Shown here piece by piece: positions 49,840-61,235 of a stretch of 64,000 bases of DNA. Source of the stretch: Zonotrichia leucophrys gambelii (taxonomy: Eukaryota > Chordata > Aves > Passeriformes > Passerellidae). The translations under genes and the position numbers were made by a program. The stretch is taken from assembly GCF_028769735.1 (NCBI RefSeq), contig NC_088171.1:60212216-60276215 (forward strand), read 5' to 3'. Under the pieces are notes generated by a model. It was not told the DNA's origin, did not search any database, and saw only the letters and a list, made by a program, of their open reading frames with translations. Within the stretch, counting starts at the first letter, position 1, and every line of letters starts with the position of its first letter.

Positions 49840-51086
49840 TCTGCTGGGGGGTGGGTGATACATCTGCTTTTAGGCCTCCCACATCTCTTGAGGCAGAGTT
49901 CAAGAGAAAGAACTACAATTTGCAGTAGAGGTTGACCAAGTTTGGGACTACTCTGTAAATTGGACTTATCCATAGGGCTGGATGAGATGAATCCAGCAGT
50001 GCTGAGGTGGCCTCCCAGTGCCTTTGTAAAGACATTCTCCATAAGGTAAATTCTCCATCTTTACAGAGACATGGTGGCTTTAAGTAGAGATGAGATAAAT
50101 ATTATATCCACCTTTAACGCAGAAAGGAAAAACCAGGGAGTGGCAGGCCATAAAGCCTTAGTCCTGTAAAGACTGTGGAGGAAGCCCTCATGATAGCTGT
50201 GTTCAGGCACCAGAAAGATAAGGAAGAATGAGGAACAATCAGCATTTTTAGTATGGACAAATAGTAGTTAACCAACCTGGTTTTCATCTCTGACTCAATC
50301 TGTGGGTAGGGAGAGGAAGGCAGTAGTTGTATGTCTTGAATTTAGCAAGGATTTTGACATGTCCTTCTAGCTGAAATGGGAAGGGAATGGAAAACTGGCT
50401 CAGCCATCATAATCAAAAGGTATTTACCAATAATTCAGACTGGTGTCTGGGTGGTGTTCTTCAGGCTCAGTACTAGGACTGATGCTGCTTAATATTTTCA
50501 CTTGTGACATGGTCAACAGGACAGAACACACCCTCAGAAACTGTGTAAAAGGTTTCAGATCAAGGAAAGTGGTCCTGGAGGACAGAAGTGCCTTCAAGAC
50601 ACATTGAGACAAGAAGGAAGAATGAAGCTCTGTGAACTTCATTGAGTTCAAAAATGAGAAAGTCCTGCACCTGAGACAGATTCTCTCTAGGCAACACACT
50701 GTTCTGGGTGCAGGCTGGCTAGGAAACATCTTTGCAGAAAATGATGTGAAGGTCCTGGCTAGCAAACTGAACATGCTTTCTTTTCTCAAGGTAGGGAAGA
50801 GATCCATAACATACTGGGATGCATTATCAAAAGAATAGTTAGCAACTGAAAGGAATCGTAAGCAAGGGAAAACCATTTAGAAAAAAGCAAAAAAATTTAC
50901 ACTCTGAAAGGTGTTAGACAGTGGCATAGGTTACCCTAGGAAGTTGCGAAAGTGTCATCTTCAAGATATTTGAGTTTTGATATGGGGCCATGGCAAATAA
51001 GATGTAGCTTGGTAGTTAGCCCTGTTTTGAGCAGCAGGGTGGACTGAATACCTTCAGAGATGGTGTAGTTTTAATTCTCAGTCTAA
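49840..51086 (+). mobile_element. Old CR1 LINE with decayed ORF2 (reverse transcriptase), plus strand
   Basis: This is a long, very diverged CR1 copy. Recognisable blocks, in order, are: 'ggatgagatgaatccagcag' (about 49980); a reverse-transcriptase motif A remnant LEFSKDFD at 50334-50357, where CR1 usually has Ala for the second Lys-neighbouring Asp; the 'SVLGLMLLNIF' block near 50468-50499; the 'gtcctgcac' block near 50661 and 'aaactgaacatg' near 50764; and the 3' part 'gttttgagcagcagggtgga' near 51026. Stops and frameshifts break the frame, so no enzyme can be made. The 5' boundary is uncertain by perhaps 100 bp. It is clearly older than the inverted copy beside it. Confidence 0.85.
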
Positions 51087-51565
51087 GTCATGGAATCACC
51101 AAATCACAGAATGGGTATGGTTTGAAGGGACCACTGGAAGCTGACTAGAAACATTTCCCTGCTTAAGGAGGGTCCTCTAGAGCACATTACTAAGGAAAAT
51201 GTCCAAACAGCTTTTGATCATCTTCAGTAATGGGGACCCCACAATCTCCCTGGGCAGCCTGTTCCAGGGCTCAGTCACTCACACAATAAAGTTGTTCTTC
51301 CTCTTAATTAAGTGGAACTGGCTGTGAATCAGTTCTGCCCTTTACCTCTTGTCCTATCGCTCAGCACCACCGAGAAGAGTTCTGGATCCATCCTTGGAAC
51401 CCTTCCTTCAGATACTTGTAGACATGGATGAGGTGCCCTCTTAGTTGTCTCTTCTTGAGGCTGAACAGGCTCAGCTCCCTCAGCCTATGAGAGAGATCTC
51501 CAGTCCCTTGATGATCTTCAGCCCTCTGACAGACTTGCTCCAGGAGCTCATTCAGTGCACCTCAA
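51087..51565 (-). mobile_element. CR1 LINE 3' part, minus strand
   Basis: The 3' end lies on the left: 'tcatggaatcaccaaatcac' is the complement of the CR1 tail repeats, followed by 'gtttgaagggaccactggaa'. Further right come 'ctccctgggcagcctgttcc', 'cctcttgtcctatcgctcag' and 'gaggctgaacaggctcagct', all in antisense CR1 order. The copy is truncated at its 5' end near 51565. It starts within a few bases of the 3' end of the plus-strand CR1, giving a 3'-to-3' inverted pair. It appears less diverged than its neighbour. Confidence 0.94.
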
Positions 51566-51703
51566 GAAGTTGCGTGTGTGAGGGTTTAAAGCAACCCAAA
51601 GTAAAAAACACCATTTTCAAACCAGCTTGTGATTTTGTGTTCCCAAAGTAGACTATATTTTGCATCAACCTACCTGCCTGGAGAGCAGCTAGTATGCATC
51701 CAA

Positions 51704-51741
51704 TATAGCTCCATCCAGCTAGCTCCATCCAGTATAGCTCC
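51704..51741. repeat. Local duplication of tagctccatccag
   Basis: The phrase tagctccatccag occurs twice back to back, and 'tatagctcca' starts again directly after it. The whole looks like a small slippage duplication of an approximately 13-base unit. Confidence 0.8.
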
Positions 51742-52226
51742 AGAACTAGAAAAAATATAGTTACACCGATGCACAGCTGTACCAGAGTTAAATAGCCCTG
51801 AATAAGAAGATTGCACCTTAATTCAACCTGAGTGCTATCTTAGCACAGGGAAAATGCCTCTGGGATTTTGCACCATGTCTTTGTATGCAGTGTCACTGTT
51901 ACAGGGAGACCACACCACACAACTATAGAACCTTCTAGTGGCTATGACAGATGAAAATATGTTTTCCTGATTTCTTTCAGGAAAAGAAATATGTAGGGGA
52001 GCTGAAATTCAATGTTTCCTATTTTTTCAGAAAAGCTCTATTGATTTAGTGAATAAAGCAATGGAATACTATGTCCTAAACTTACAGGAGAAATATGCGC
52101 ATGCTTGATTTCTTTTCCAATAGGAAAGTCATATAGGATGAATTGCAATATTTAGTTCAAGCGCACCAATAGCAAAATCAGGACTGTAGCTGTAGGTAAG
52201 AAATTTGTGGTAATTCCTGGGAGAAT

Positions 52227-52256
52227 ATTCCTGAGAATTAAATTCCTGAGAATTAA
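52227..52256. repeat. Perfect two-copy tandem duplication, 15-bp unit
   Basis: The unit attcctgagaattaa (52227-52241) is repeated without change at 52242-52256. The identity of the copies suggests a recent duplication. Confidence 0.93.
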
Positions 52257-55200
52257 AAGCAGAGATAGTGGTTTAACTGGAAGATGTCTGGATAAAACTA
52301 TCACATTTTTCAAGAAATTTCCGCTTTCAATTTTTCCTAGTGTAACAGAAAATAAAGATAACTCTAAACTTTAAAATGTGTCTCAATGTACTTAGAACAG
52401 CTGGGTTACTATACATAGTGTGAAATAATGTGAAATATTTACATGAAATATGAAATGCTGTTGCAAATAATATACCTAATAATCACAATGAGACAGAAAA
52501 TGGTCTTCTGGTGTGTGAGGCTTTCTCAAATTTCTGTATTTTGTCATAGCCACACAGGATAAGTTCAGTTCTCAAAAATAGGGCATAAGAAAAGAGTCAG
52601 CTTCAGGAAATAGCCAACTTAAGTATTTTTTCCAATAATGTTGAATGGTTTCACTTTAATTTTTGTCATTTTCAGGTAAATTGTAATGGAATTTACATGT
52701 AAAAATGAGTAGTTTATATTTTCAAAATTACAGAAGGAAACAATACTAATAATTTCAAAGCCATCCTTCTAACAATAATGCATGTATATATTTGTTTGCT
52801 TAATTTTATTTTATTTAAATTTTATCAAGCCTTTACAGAAAGAAGTTTTGAATTTGAATGATGAATGCTTTTCAACACCACTATCAATGTACTCTGATTA
52901 TTTGAGGAAAAAAATCTGCTTTTTTTGTATTGCTAGCAGTAGAGCCAGTGAAGAGAGGAGGGAGAACAGGGGGATAAGGTGTCTGTCATTTTTGCCTTCT
53001 ATGGGGGATTTTAATCTTTGAATAACATTGGGCATCAGCTGTAACATGTATGAATTAATCACCTTATTCATATAACTGTTTAGTTTTATTATATCTCTAA
53101 AGGAAATTAAATGAATTTGACCTGTTTCAGCATTTACAGCTGTGTTCTTGAAGAAATTTTATTGTGAGTTTTAAAGTTCAAAAAGGCTGTCTTTTGTTTT
53201 GGGTATTTGGTTTGTTCTATTTGAAGAAAAAGACACAAGCAAATTCATCTAGAGGAAAGTTTTAAATTTGCCATTCTTTTATGAGTTCTGCAACCATTTT
53301 TTAAATACTTGGATTTTTTCACCAAGAGATGACAGGTTAGGTTTGGAAAGTAAACTCCTTTTTTTATGCTATTATTTCCAAAACAAAAAAGGGAAATGCA
53401 GTTGCATTTTCTTTCTCTGTTTTGATGATAGTCTAGTGCAAAAGAACTATTTGGAATTAGAATCTCTGGTGTGACCAGCTCTGTACACTGATTAATGAAG
53501 AGAACAAAGAAGATATGAACTAATCTCACTTCTTAGCCTAGCATGCCATCATTGCTGAGATGATCCTATTTGTACTTATAATAAAACAGATAGTCAAATG
53601 CAAATTCCTTAAAGGAAAATGAAACCTTCTCCATATTCTTATCTACCACTGTTAGCATTTTCTTAGCTTTCCTCCTTTCAGAACGGTCCGTGGTAAACCA
53701 TCAGAAAATGAGTAAAGACAATGCCTAAATTTCATGCATACTTGCATAGACCAAAGACATTATCATTGTGGTACAGAATGGGATTGGAAAAATATGCAGC
53801 CCTTGGAAATGGATTAAATGCACATACATTTTGTAATGAGTGACTGTAATGAAAGTCAAATGAATTATAATAAAATATAGAGTTTTAAAAAAGAAAGCTA
53901 CTCAATGCATAATGTTGCTAAGAAAACATTTAACAGTTTTTCACTGCACGCTATTGTCAAAGTAAATAACTACCAAAGACAAACTTACAAAGTGGTTTTA
54001 ACTCTAATGTGATGCAGAGAGTCAGCCATTTAATTTGTTAATTAGTATTATGCCAGAAACTATCTATTCAATATGAAGCAAATATGTTTACAATCTTATC
54101 TGCCATCTGTTTAATAGATGGGAGAATACTTAGAGCTGGGATTCTCAAAGAGGGCTGTTGAAATTTTGCTCTACAATTAGTGGAGCAGATTTTTTAATTC
54201 TAAAGGAGTTTTTCATGCTCAGGGAGCACCTCTATGAAGGAAACTACATTACAATGCTGCTGTTCAAGATTAGTGATTGCTTATAGCTGCTTCTGGCAGA
54301 TGCTTCCAAAATGCAGAAATACATATATATTTTAAGATATATATTTTTTAAAAAAAGGAAAAAGAAAAAAAAAGTATCATTAGATCCAGAAGATTAAAGT
54401 AGGTTTTGTGAGGAGGTTTCTATGACCAATTTTCATGGCAACACAATGTATGGGTCTGAGTACTTTCAGCAGTCTTCATATCTTTCTGTAATCAGCAATT
54501 TTGCGAGCTTTCTCACAACAAGCCCACAATTATGCAGTACACTAGCCATTAAAGTGAATTCTCAAGGTGCTGTTTAAACTGTGTATTAAGAATGGTATTA
54601 AATCATTATTTGGGAGGTGAATGAAAATAAAAGCCTAGATAAGAGAGCATTCTTCCTAGGATTGCAACTTCTTTCTTTGCCTTAATATATTTTAATTTTG
54701 AGAAATGCTATATTATTGCTCAATACTGACTAATATTATTGTTATAATATACTAGAAGACAAATTTAGCTCAGACAGAAAGGTTTTTCTTTTCTGAAAAT
54801 TAGAAATATTTTCATGTTTAGTTTTTAAAGATCAAAAATAAGAGTTTAGAAGAATATTAACATTAACTTTTAAGCATAGGTTTTGTAGCTTTTATAATTT
54901 TAACTTTAATGTTAATTATTTGACCGGACTGCCTTTTTAGATGTAATTTACTTTACTGAGTGTGAATGAAACATCTATTTTACACCAAAGGTGAAAGACA
55001 TGCTTTTAATGTAATGCTAAACTTATCATGATTTAAGGATTTTTATATCTCACAGCAACCTTGAAACCAGGCAAATTTTCCAAACACGTGTGAGATAAAT
55101 GCAAATGATTTTCCTAAAGAAGCTGAAAATTTTTACATTTCTTAGGATTTTTCAATTTGTAAAGGACTCTTTTTAAGTGCATAATATTTATATTTGTAAG

Positions 55201-55674
55201 TAAAAAATAATTGCAGCTGCACAAATAAAATATGATGCTAACAATGTAGTAAAACAAAACCATTAAATTTTTCAGAGCAGAGGTATGCTCCTTACCAGAA
55301 TGGAGAATGTTTTTAAAAAGCCTTGAAAATTTTTTCTACTTTATTTTTAATAGAATTGATTTTGCTAACTTTCTTTACCTACCTACTGAAAGTGACAAAC
55401 TTTCTGTGCAGGATTTATTTACACGCCCTTGTGTGCATCTTATTTTCTGGAGACATTTGAGAGATTTTAGGCAGACAGGTGTCAACAGGTGAGACGGTGC
55501 AACAAAGAATGGTGAGGATATTTTTTTGGGTTACTGTCTTCTGTAGGACAGCAACACAAGAGGTTTGAGCCGTGAGTCTCAGCTTTGCACACTCCTCTGT
55601 TCCTCCTTACTGAAGAAGCACCGAGAAAAAATCTGTTTCTGTCAATTGGAAATACTTCTCCTCTTCATTTTCAG

Positions 55675-55681
55675 GCGGCAA
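55675..55681 (+). other. Possible 7-nt microexon
   Basis: A strong acceptor (cttctcctcttcattttcag, ending at 55674) is followed by GCGGCAA and then a consensus-like donor, GTAAGA, at 55682. Both splice signals are visible. Microexons of 3-27 nt are known in vertebrate neural genes. The pairing of the two signals may equally be chance, and no neighbouring exon or reading frame was found. Confidence 0.12.
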
Positions 55682-56749
55682 GTAAGAGCATTTCCCTGAA
55701 AACTGATCTCTCCCTCACTTCCCCTGCCCCCTGAGATAGTAGCAATTAATTGTGGAGAAATTTGCAGCAGACCATCAGTTTCAAAAGGACATTCTGAATT
55801 TTAAAGCAGTTATCAGTTTTTACAGTTTTACATTGCTGTTGTAAAGAATTGTACAGAATTGACCTCTTAAGCTGCATATCCTGAAGCTTGGAGAAGGGGG
55901 AGAAGGACAGCTTTTCTGAGCTCTGGGACCCCTCTATGTAAACAACGTCCTTTGTAGCATGCCCAGCTCACTCTCTTGACATTTTTTTTGTGATGCCCCT
56001 ATGCGACAAGAGAGGAATTGGGTGGGGAGATCCAGCCAGTTTAGTGTAACAGGATTTTGACCCTAGTGCTTCCACAGAGATGAATGTTTAACCCCAAGAA
56101 TATCTGCAGCTGCTAAATATACGTATTTATAGAAAACAAAACAACAGCAACTGGTTAGGTCAGGAACTCAGCATCTGTGATTTGGCTGCAAAGTCTTTAA
56201 TATGCACGCTCCATCCGTTCTACCTCTCCTCCTTTTCCCTTCTTCCCCCAAAATTAATTGCATTTCTAGCTAACAAGGTTTAGTTACAGAGGCACCTGAC
56301 TCCTTCAAACCTTTTGGACACAATACAAAAGTCCAGTAGTAGAATTACAGGATTAAATCCATTGTAACATTCTAAAAATCAATTCATCTGTTCCTAATAG
56401 TGTTTCAATAGTATCCTAGTAACCTTTTCTGTGAAGCTTCATATGGTCTGTATTTGCAAACACTATTAAAAAAGGCCTTCTTGCTTTCAGAAAAAAAAAA
56501 AGCTAAATCTCTTCACTGAGCTGCTGGAGAGGTGCAGACTCCAATGTGGGCAAGTGTATTTGCCAACATGCCATATGGGAGCCATGGTTGGGACTTTTTT
56601 TTTTCTAGAATAATTAAATGTTGATGGCAGAGTTCAAATGGATCATTAAAATTCAAAAGTGTAAGAAACAGATTTTTTCTTATGTTGCTGAACGCTCCAG
56701 AGGGCTGAATAGCTAGCAGAAGTGAGGCAGGCTGCAGCAGTGATCAGCG

Positions 56750-57060
56750 TGTGCTGTGATGGTACTAATTTGATCATAATATAGTCATCTCTGAAGATTA
56801 CAGCTATTCAATTAAATATTCTAATTAACCTGAAGTATTAGGCAAATGATACTAATTACAAATATTCTCCTGAGATTCACAGCAATGAAAATCCCACTTG
56901 CAACTGATACTTCTAGCCAATGTTTCGTAACACAATGTCCTATATCATAGGCTTTCAGAATATTAAAATGCAGTTAATTTGCCTAAACCTCATTTGTTTA
57001 ATGGCATTAGCATTTTGTTTGAAATTGTAATAAACGTACATCCCGCTTTCAAGTAAAATT
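56750..57060. promoter_or_regulatory. Candidate conserved non-coding element, homeodomain words
   Basis: TACTAATTTGATC, TCAATTAAATATTC, TCTAATTAACC, TACTAATTACAAAT and GCAGTTAATTTGCC fall within about 220 bp in complex, non-repeated sequence. This is the densest such cluster in the window. Enhancer function is inferred from motif content only. Confidence 0.25.
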
Positions 57061-57654
57061 TAAAATGAGTGTACTCTTGGGGTAACTTAAGATTCCTGTT
57101 TACAGACCTAGCACTTTATTCAGTAAGCGGAACAGTTTGAGCTTAACTTTCAGCCATTAAACATATTGAAATTGTTTAAAAATGCTAATAATTTGTCTTT
57201 TCAAATAAGAAAAAAAAAAGGATATTTTGCAGTAAAATTTCATGATGTTACCCATGTGACCAGTTTCCTACTGTGAGGGCCCCAATGCTTGAACTTGCCT
57301 TGTAGTTTTTTAGTAGAATGTTTGTCTTTTGTAGATTGTTGGTTTCTGTTTGCTTTTTTAACTCCCTCTCCAGACAAAGCCACAGGGACCTTATTTTTTC
57401 ATTTGCTGCCTTTCTGTCTATACTCCCTTTCACACTGGATGTGGACTCCAGGCTGGGGATGCTGTGGCTTTTGGGGGCTCTGATTCCTGCATGGTGCCCC
57501 TGCACACCTTGCACTCGAGTGCTCTTCTCAAGTCACTTTGCAGGGACAGCCCAGCTACTTTACCTATTTCTGCACTGAGAAAATAACCTGGTTGTCTGTG
57601 TGAATTAAGTAGAATGTTACTTGGAAAATATAGCACAAGGTAGATCTCTTGGCT

Positions 57655-57785
57655 ACAAAAAAATCACACACAAAACCCCCCAAAAATCCCAAACAAACAA
57701 ACAACCAAAAAAAACACCAAAAAAACCCCACCTGGGGCTCCTGACCACCATCTGTGGTGAATTTTGAGGGTTTGTTTGTTTAGTC
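57655..57785. repeat. A/C-rich tract with inverted GTTT partner
   Basis: An A/C-only stretch (57661-57730, nearly free of G and T) contains (AAAC)n at 57690-57703. A complementary GTTTGTTTGTTT lies at 57770-57781. Between them is a small hairpin, CACCA-TCTG-TGGTG (57747-57760). The arms could pair across about 66 bases. It may be a chance pairing of two simple repeats. Confidence 0.6.
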
Positions 57786-60700
57786 ATGGCATGAATGGGG
57801 AAGACAGGCATTACCCACCAGCATAAGTGGCTACTTAAAAAATAATCAGTTTGTAGCAGTTGTAGAAACAGAACAGACAGCAGGTTTCAAGTGCTTTTTA
57901 TGAGCCTCTTTTGTGCCCATCACCTTGTTAGAAGGCTAAAGGAATGGGAATGTTTCTGGCTTTCCACATATTGCCTGTTGATATGCATATTGCCTTTCAA
58001 GTAAAGAGATCACAAAAAGAATGCTTCCTAGTTTCAGTGTTACATGATATTATGATATTATCAATAATACTGTTGCAAGGATTTTTAAAAGTTTAACTGA
58101 TATGACCGATGTGTTCCTGTGATTATATTCCCCTTCCTCAGATCCTAATGTACATGTCTGAAAGAGAATAAAAATGTTAATCCTCTACCTGGTACCGCAG
58201 CCTTTAAGGAATAAAAGCAAATGAACAAAAAGATTTTCAGAATTTCAGCATTTTCAGAATCACACTATTGAACTACAGCAGTGCAAACAAAGCTAAAGCA
58301 ATTTTACAGTATGAGTGACTGCAATTTTCATTTTGCAATTGACTAAAGCATAATTCAGTGTTTGTACTGGAAACACTGGAAGAATTTGCAACCCAGCAGA
58401 CCTTTCCATGACAGTTTTCAAAATATAAAGAAATGCAAGTACTACTTCTGTCCAGATCCCAGAAAATTTAGAACAATTTGCATTTGAAACACACTGAAAC
58501 CATTGGACCTAAACTTGTAGAGATGGCATCATGCTGCCATATGACCCTTCACAGAGCAGGAAGGAGGCACAAGGGAGCACGTAGTAAACTTGGGATAAAA
58601 GAAAATCCTGGGCAGACTGTGTGCAGTCTTTGAGAGACATGGAAGGACTGCGGGTTTTGTTTGGTTGCTCAATTTTGAGGCTTTTCTTTGGTTGCATTTA
58701 ACCCTTACATAGCTGTTTTTCCTTTCATGCCATTAGAGCTTGTTGAAATGATTAAATTCCCCTCTTTCTTTACAGAATTAATTGAGGGTTTATAACACCT
58801 TATTCTAACTTGGAATCAGCTGATAGCTTGCAACTCTCCTTAAGTCAAGCACATACATTAGTATGCACTTTGATTTTGGAAGAGGATATAAAATGCATTT
58901 AATCAATTTTTCTTAACTTAGATCCATATAGCAGAAATCTCTGTTTAGAAGTGTGCTTCTACTAGATTGAGGGTAAGAAAGTTTTGGACAAGCATGCAAA
59001 GATGTAAAAAGAACAGAGAAGATCCAAGTAGAGTTCTATGCTTTCATCTGCTCTCCTTTTTGTTGTGTGCTGTGGAGGACTGGACACATCCATGGGCATG
59101 GAGCAGCAGCAGAGGGAAGGGTGGGGCTCTCAGGTGAAGTATGACACTGCACGTACAGCTGACTCCTCAAATGGGATAGGGAATTGAAAACGAGGGGCCA
59201 GCTCAGAGATTGCAGGAAAGGTGTTTTCCTGGTCCAGATTCCTATTTTGGCTATTAACTCAGCCCTCATTTAAATTCACAGTAAAACTGTGAGGTGAGTA
59301 AAGCCAAACAAACAAACACAAGGCAACCACTAAGGGAAAGCTGAGGAGAAAAAACAAAAAAAAAAAAGAGAAACAACTGAGGACAGAGGCAACAAAAACA
59401 GGGAAGGAAGGAGTGGAGCTGTAGAGAGTGCGCGCATATCTCATCCAAAGTCCTGCAGGAACTGACTGCAGCTCTCTAGAGAATCACTGAATTGCTATGA
59501 AGAAATAAGCACATTCCACTACCTTCTTAGCCTCTGAACTAAATGATTATGAATAAAATACTGTATGCATATATGCCATAAAGGATTATATGTTCACATT
59601 TATGTGTAGTGTAAGTGACCAAAATGACACAGTCTTTATTTATGTGGGGAGTTAATGCAGTGATCTATAGGTACAACCTGGTGGGGCAGTGAATCTACTA
59701 GAGTGATTTACTTTTATAAAGGAAATGAATACACTGATGTAATAAAATTGTCATGTACTGCATTGATCTCTTTTGCTACAGAGTAAGTGAGGAGGAACCA
59801 AAATTTATATGAAATAAATATAAGGGATTAATAATTGAACAAGAGTTAATATGACAGAATAAGGAAATACTTACAAAGGAAATAAATAGAATTAAATGAT
59901 ACGGCTTCATGAGGGGAGAACATTTAAAGGAATAATTTCCACACCTACAGAACCAGGAAACTTGGTAGGTCATGCTTTTCCTTCATGCTAGGGAACATGG
60001 AGCAGTGTTGAAAGTACAATGGCGGGAACCATAATTATATTATTAATTTTTGCTGACCACAAATAGCTGAAGCTATACATAGTAAAGATGTGCCTATCTG
60101 CAGACCTGGAAAAGAAATGACAAGGGTATGAAAATGGAGGGCTTGCCCAACATGAAGCAAGCTCAGGCTGCTCTGTGGAACCTGCTGGGCATTCGGCCTA
60201 TCGCCAGTAAAGGTCATCAGAGCAATTCCCTCAGTCCAGCTGGTGCAGATGCTGGGGTTTTCCTGCCCCAGATCATCCACTGGATAATCAAAACCAAATA
60301 TCTACCATGAAAATGTATGGGTGATGGCAGTTATAATGAAGACAGGATATAATACTGAATAAAATGGAGAGTAAGGAATGAGCCAATCTAGGAACTTGGA
60401 GCCAAAGGATTGCTTAAATCAGTGACCTGGATCATTAAGCCTTATTATCAGACTGGCTTTATATTAAGTTGGTCTATATACAGTCTATAGCAGTATCTAA
60501 GGTAAACAATACCACAAAAGTAAAAGCCAGTTCTATACAAAAGCTTGAGTTCTTGGTTTGACACAGAGATTACCTGTGAGGGAGGGGTGTGGCCTGTACT
60601 ATGCTGAAGGTTGGGCCATTGGGCCATTGGATGTAGTGCCCTGCCTTAGCCTTTAGTCAAATCCAGTCCTTTCTTGGTTCCAGTCAGAAGAGATAGAGAA

Positions 60701-61107
60701 AGGGGGTAAAATATATGAAAAACAAAACGAGTGTTTCTGCTTCTGAAGCACTCGTCCCTGACTTCGTTCTTGACCCCATCAGATGCCTTTCTAAGGAAGT
60801 GAGTGAAGGTAGTCCCTAAATGCCCTCATCCTTGTAAGTTCTGGTTGTGTTGACCCAAAACAGGATAATAAGAAATAAGCAATATGCCTATTTTCCATAT
60901 TTTGGGTAAGAAAGCTCATAAACAGCAGGACCAAGCAAGGGCAGGTTTTGATGCATGTGACCCACAGACTCACTCCAGTAATAGACATGGAGAAGTCTTC
61001 AAAAAGTGTTTAATCTTGACCCATAAACTCTCTGTTGTCTTCCATTCCCAGAGAAAGCTCCACACACTCCAGCAGCTCTCTCACCTAAAGGAAGATTCCT
61101 TCTGCTC

Positions 61108-61235
61108 ATAAAATAGTTTGGGTTGGAAGGGACCTTAAACCTCATCTAATTCCAACCCCCCTGCCATGAGCACGGAAACTTTCCACTAGACCACACAGCT
61201 CGAAGGCTGACCCACCCACCCTGGCCTTCCCATCT
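61108..61235 (-). mobile_element. CR1 LINE 3' fragment, minus strand
   Basis: The phrase 'gtttgggttggaagggacct' is the complement of the CR1 3' end. It is followed by 'tcatctaattccaacccccc', 'ctttccactagaccacacag' and 'ctggccttcc', all in antisense order. Only about 130 bases remain, a strong 5' truncation typical of CR1. The right boundary is approximate, because the following pyrimidine-rich sequence to about 61340 could be a more diverged continuation. Confidence 0.92.

Larger units (their letters stand above)
51566..61107. other. AT-rich non-coding DNA
   Basis: No supported coding gene. Small tandem duplications, a possible microexon (55675-55681), a candidate regulatory block (56750-57060) and an A/C-rich tract with an inverted partner (57655-57785) are listed separately. 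A pair of 11-bp inverted arms (54856-54866 and 54906-54916) encloses 39 bases. Overlapping frames at 57248-57636 and 59036-59448 have no recognised domain. The latter is partly low-complexity purine-rich sequence with an A run near 59350. Confidence 0.55.

Noticed and set aside
50424..50876. 150-codon minus-strand frame, the longest in the window
   Set aside because: It is the antisense of the old plus-strand CR1 ORF2 remnant, whose sense motifs are recognisable. It is not a gene.
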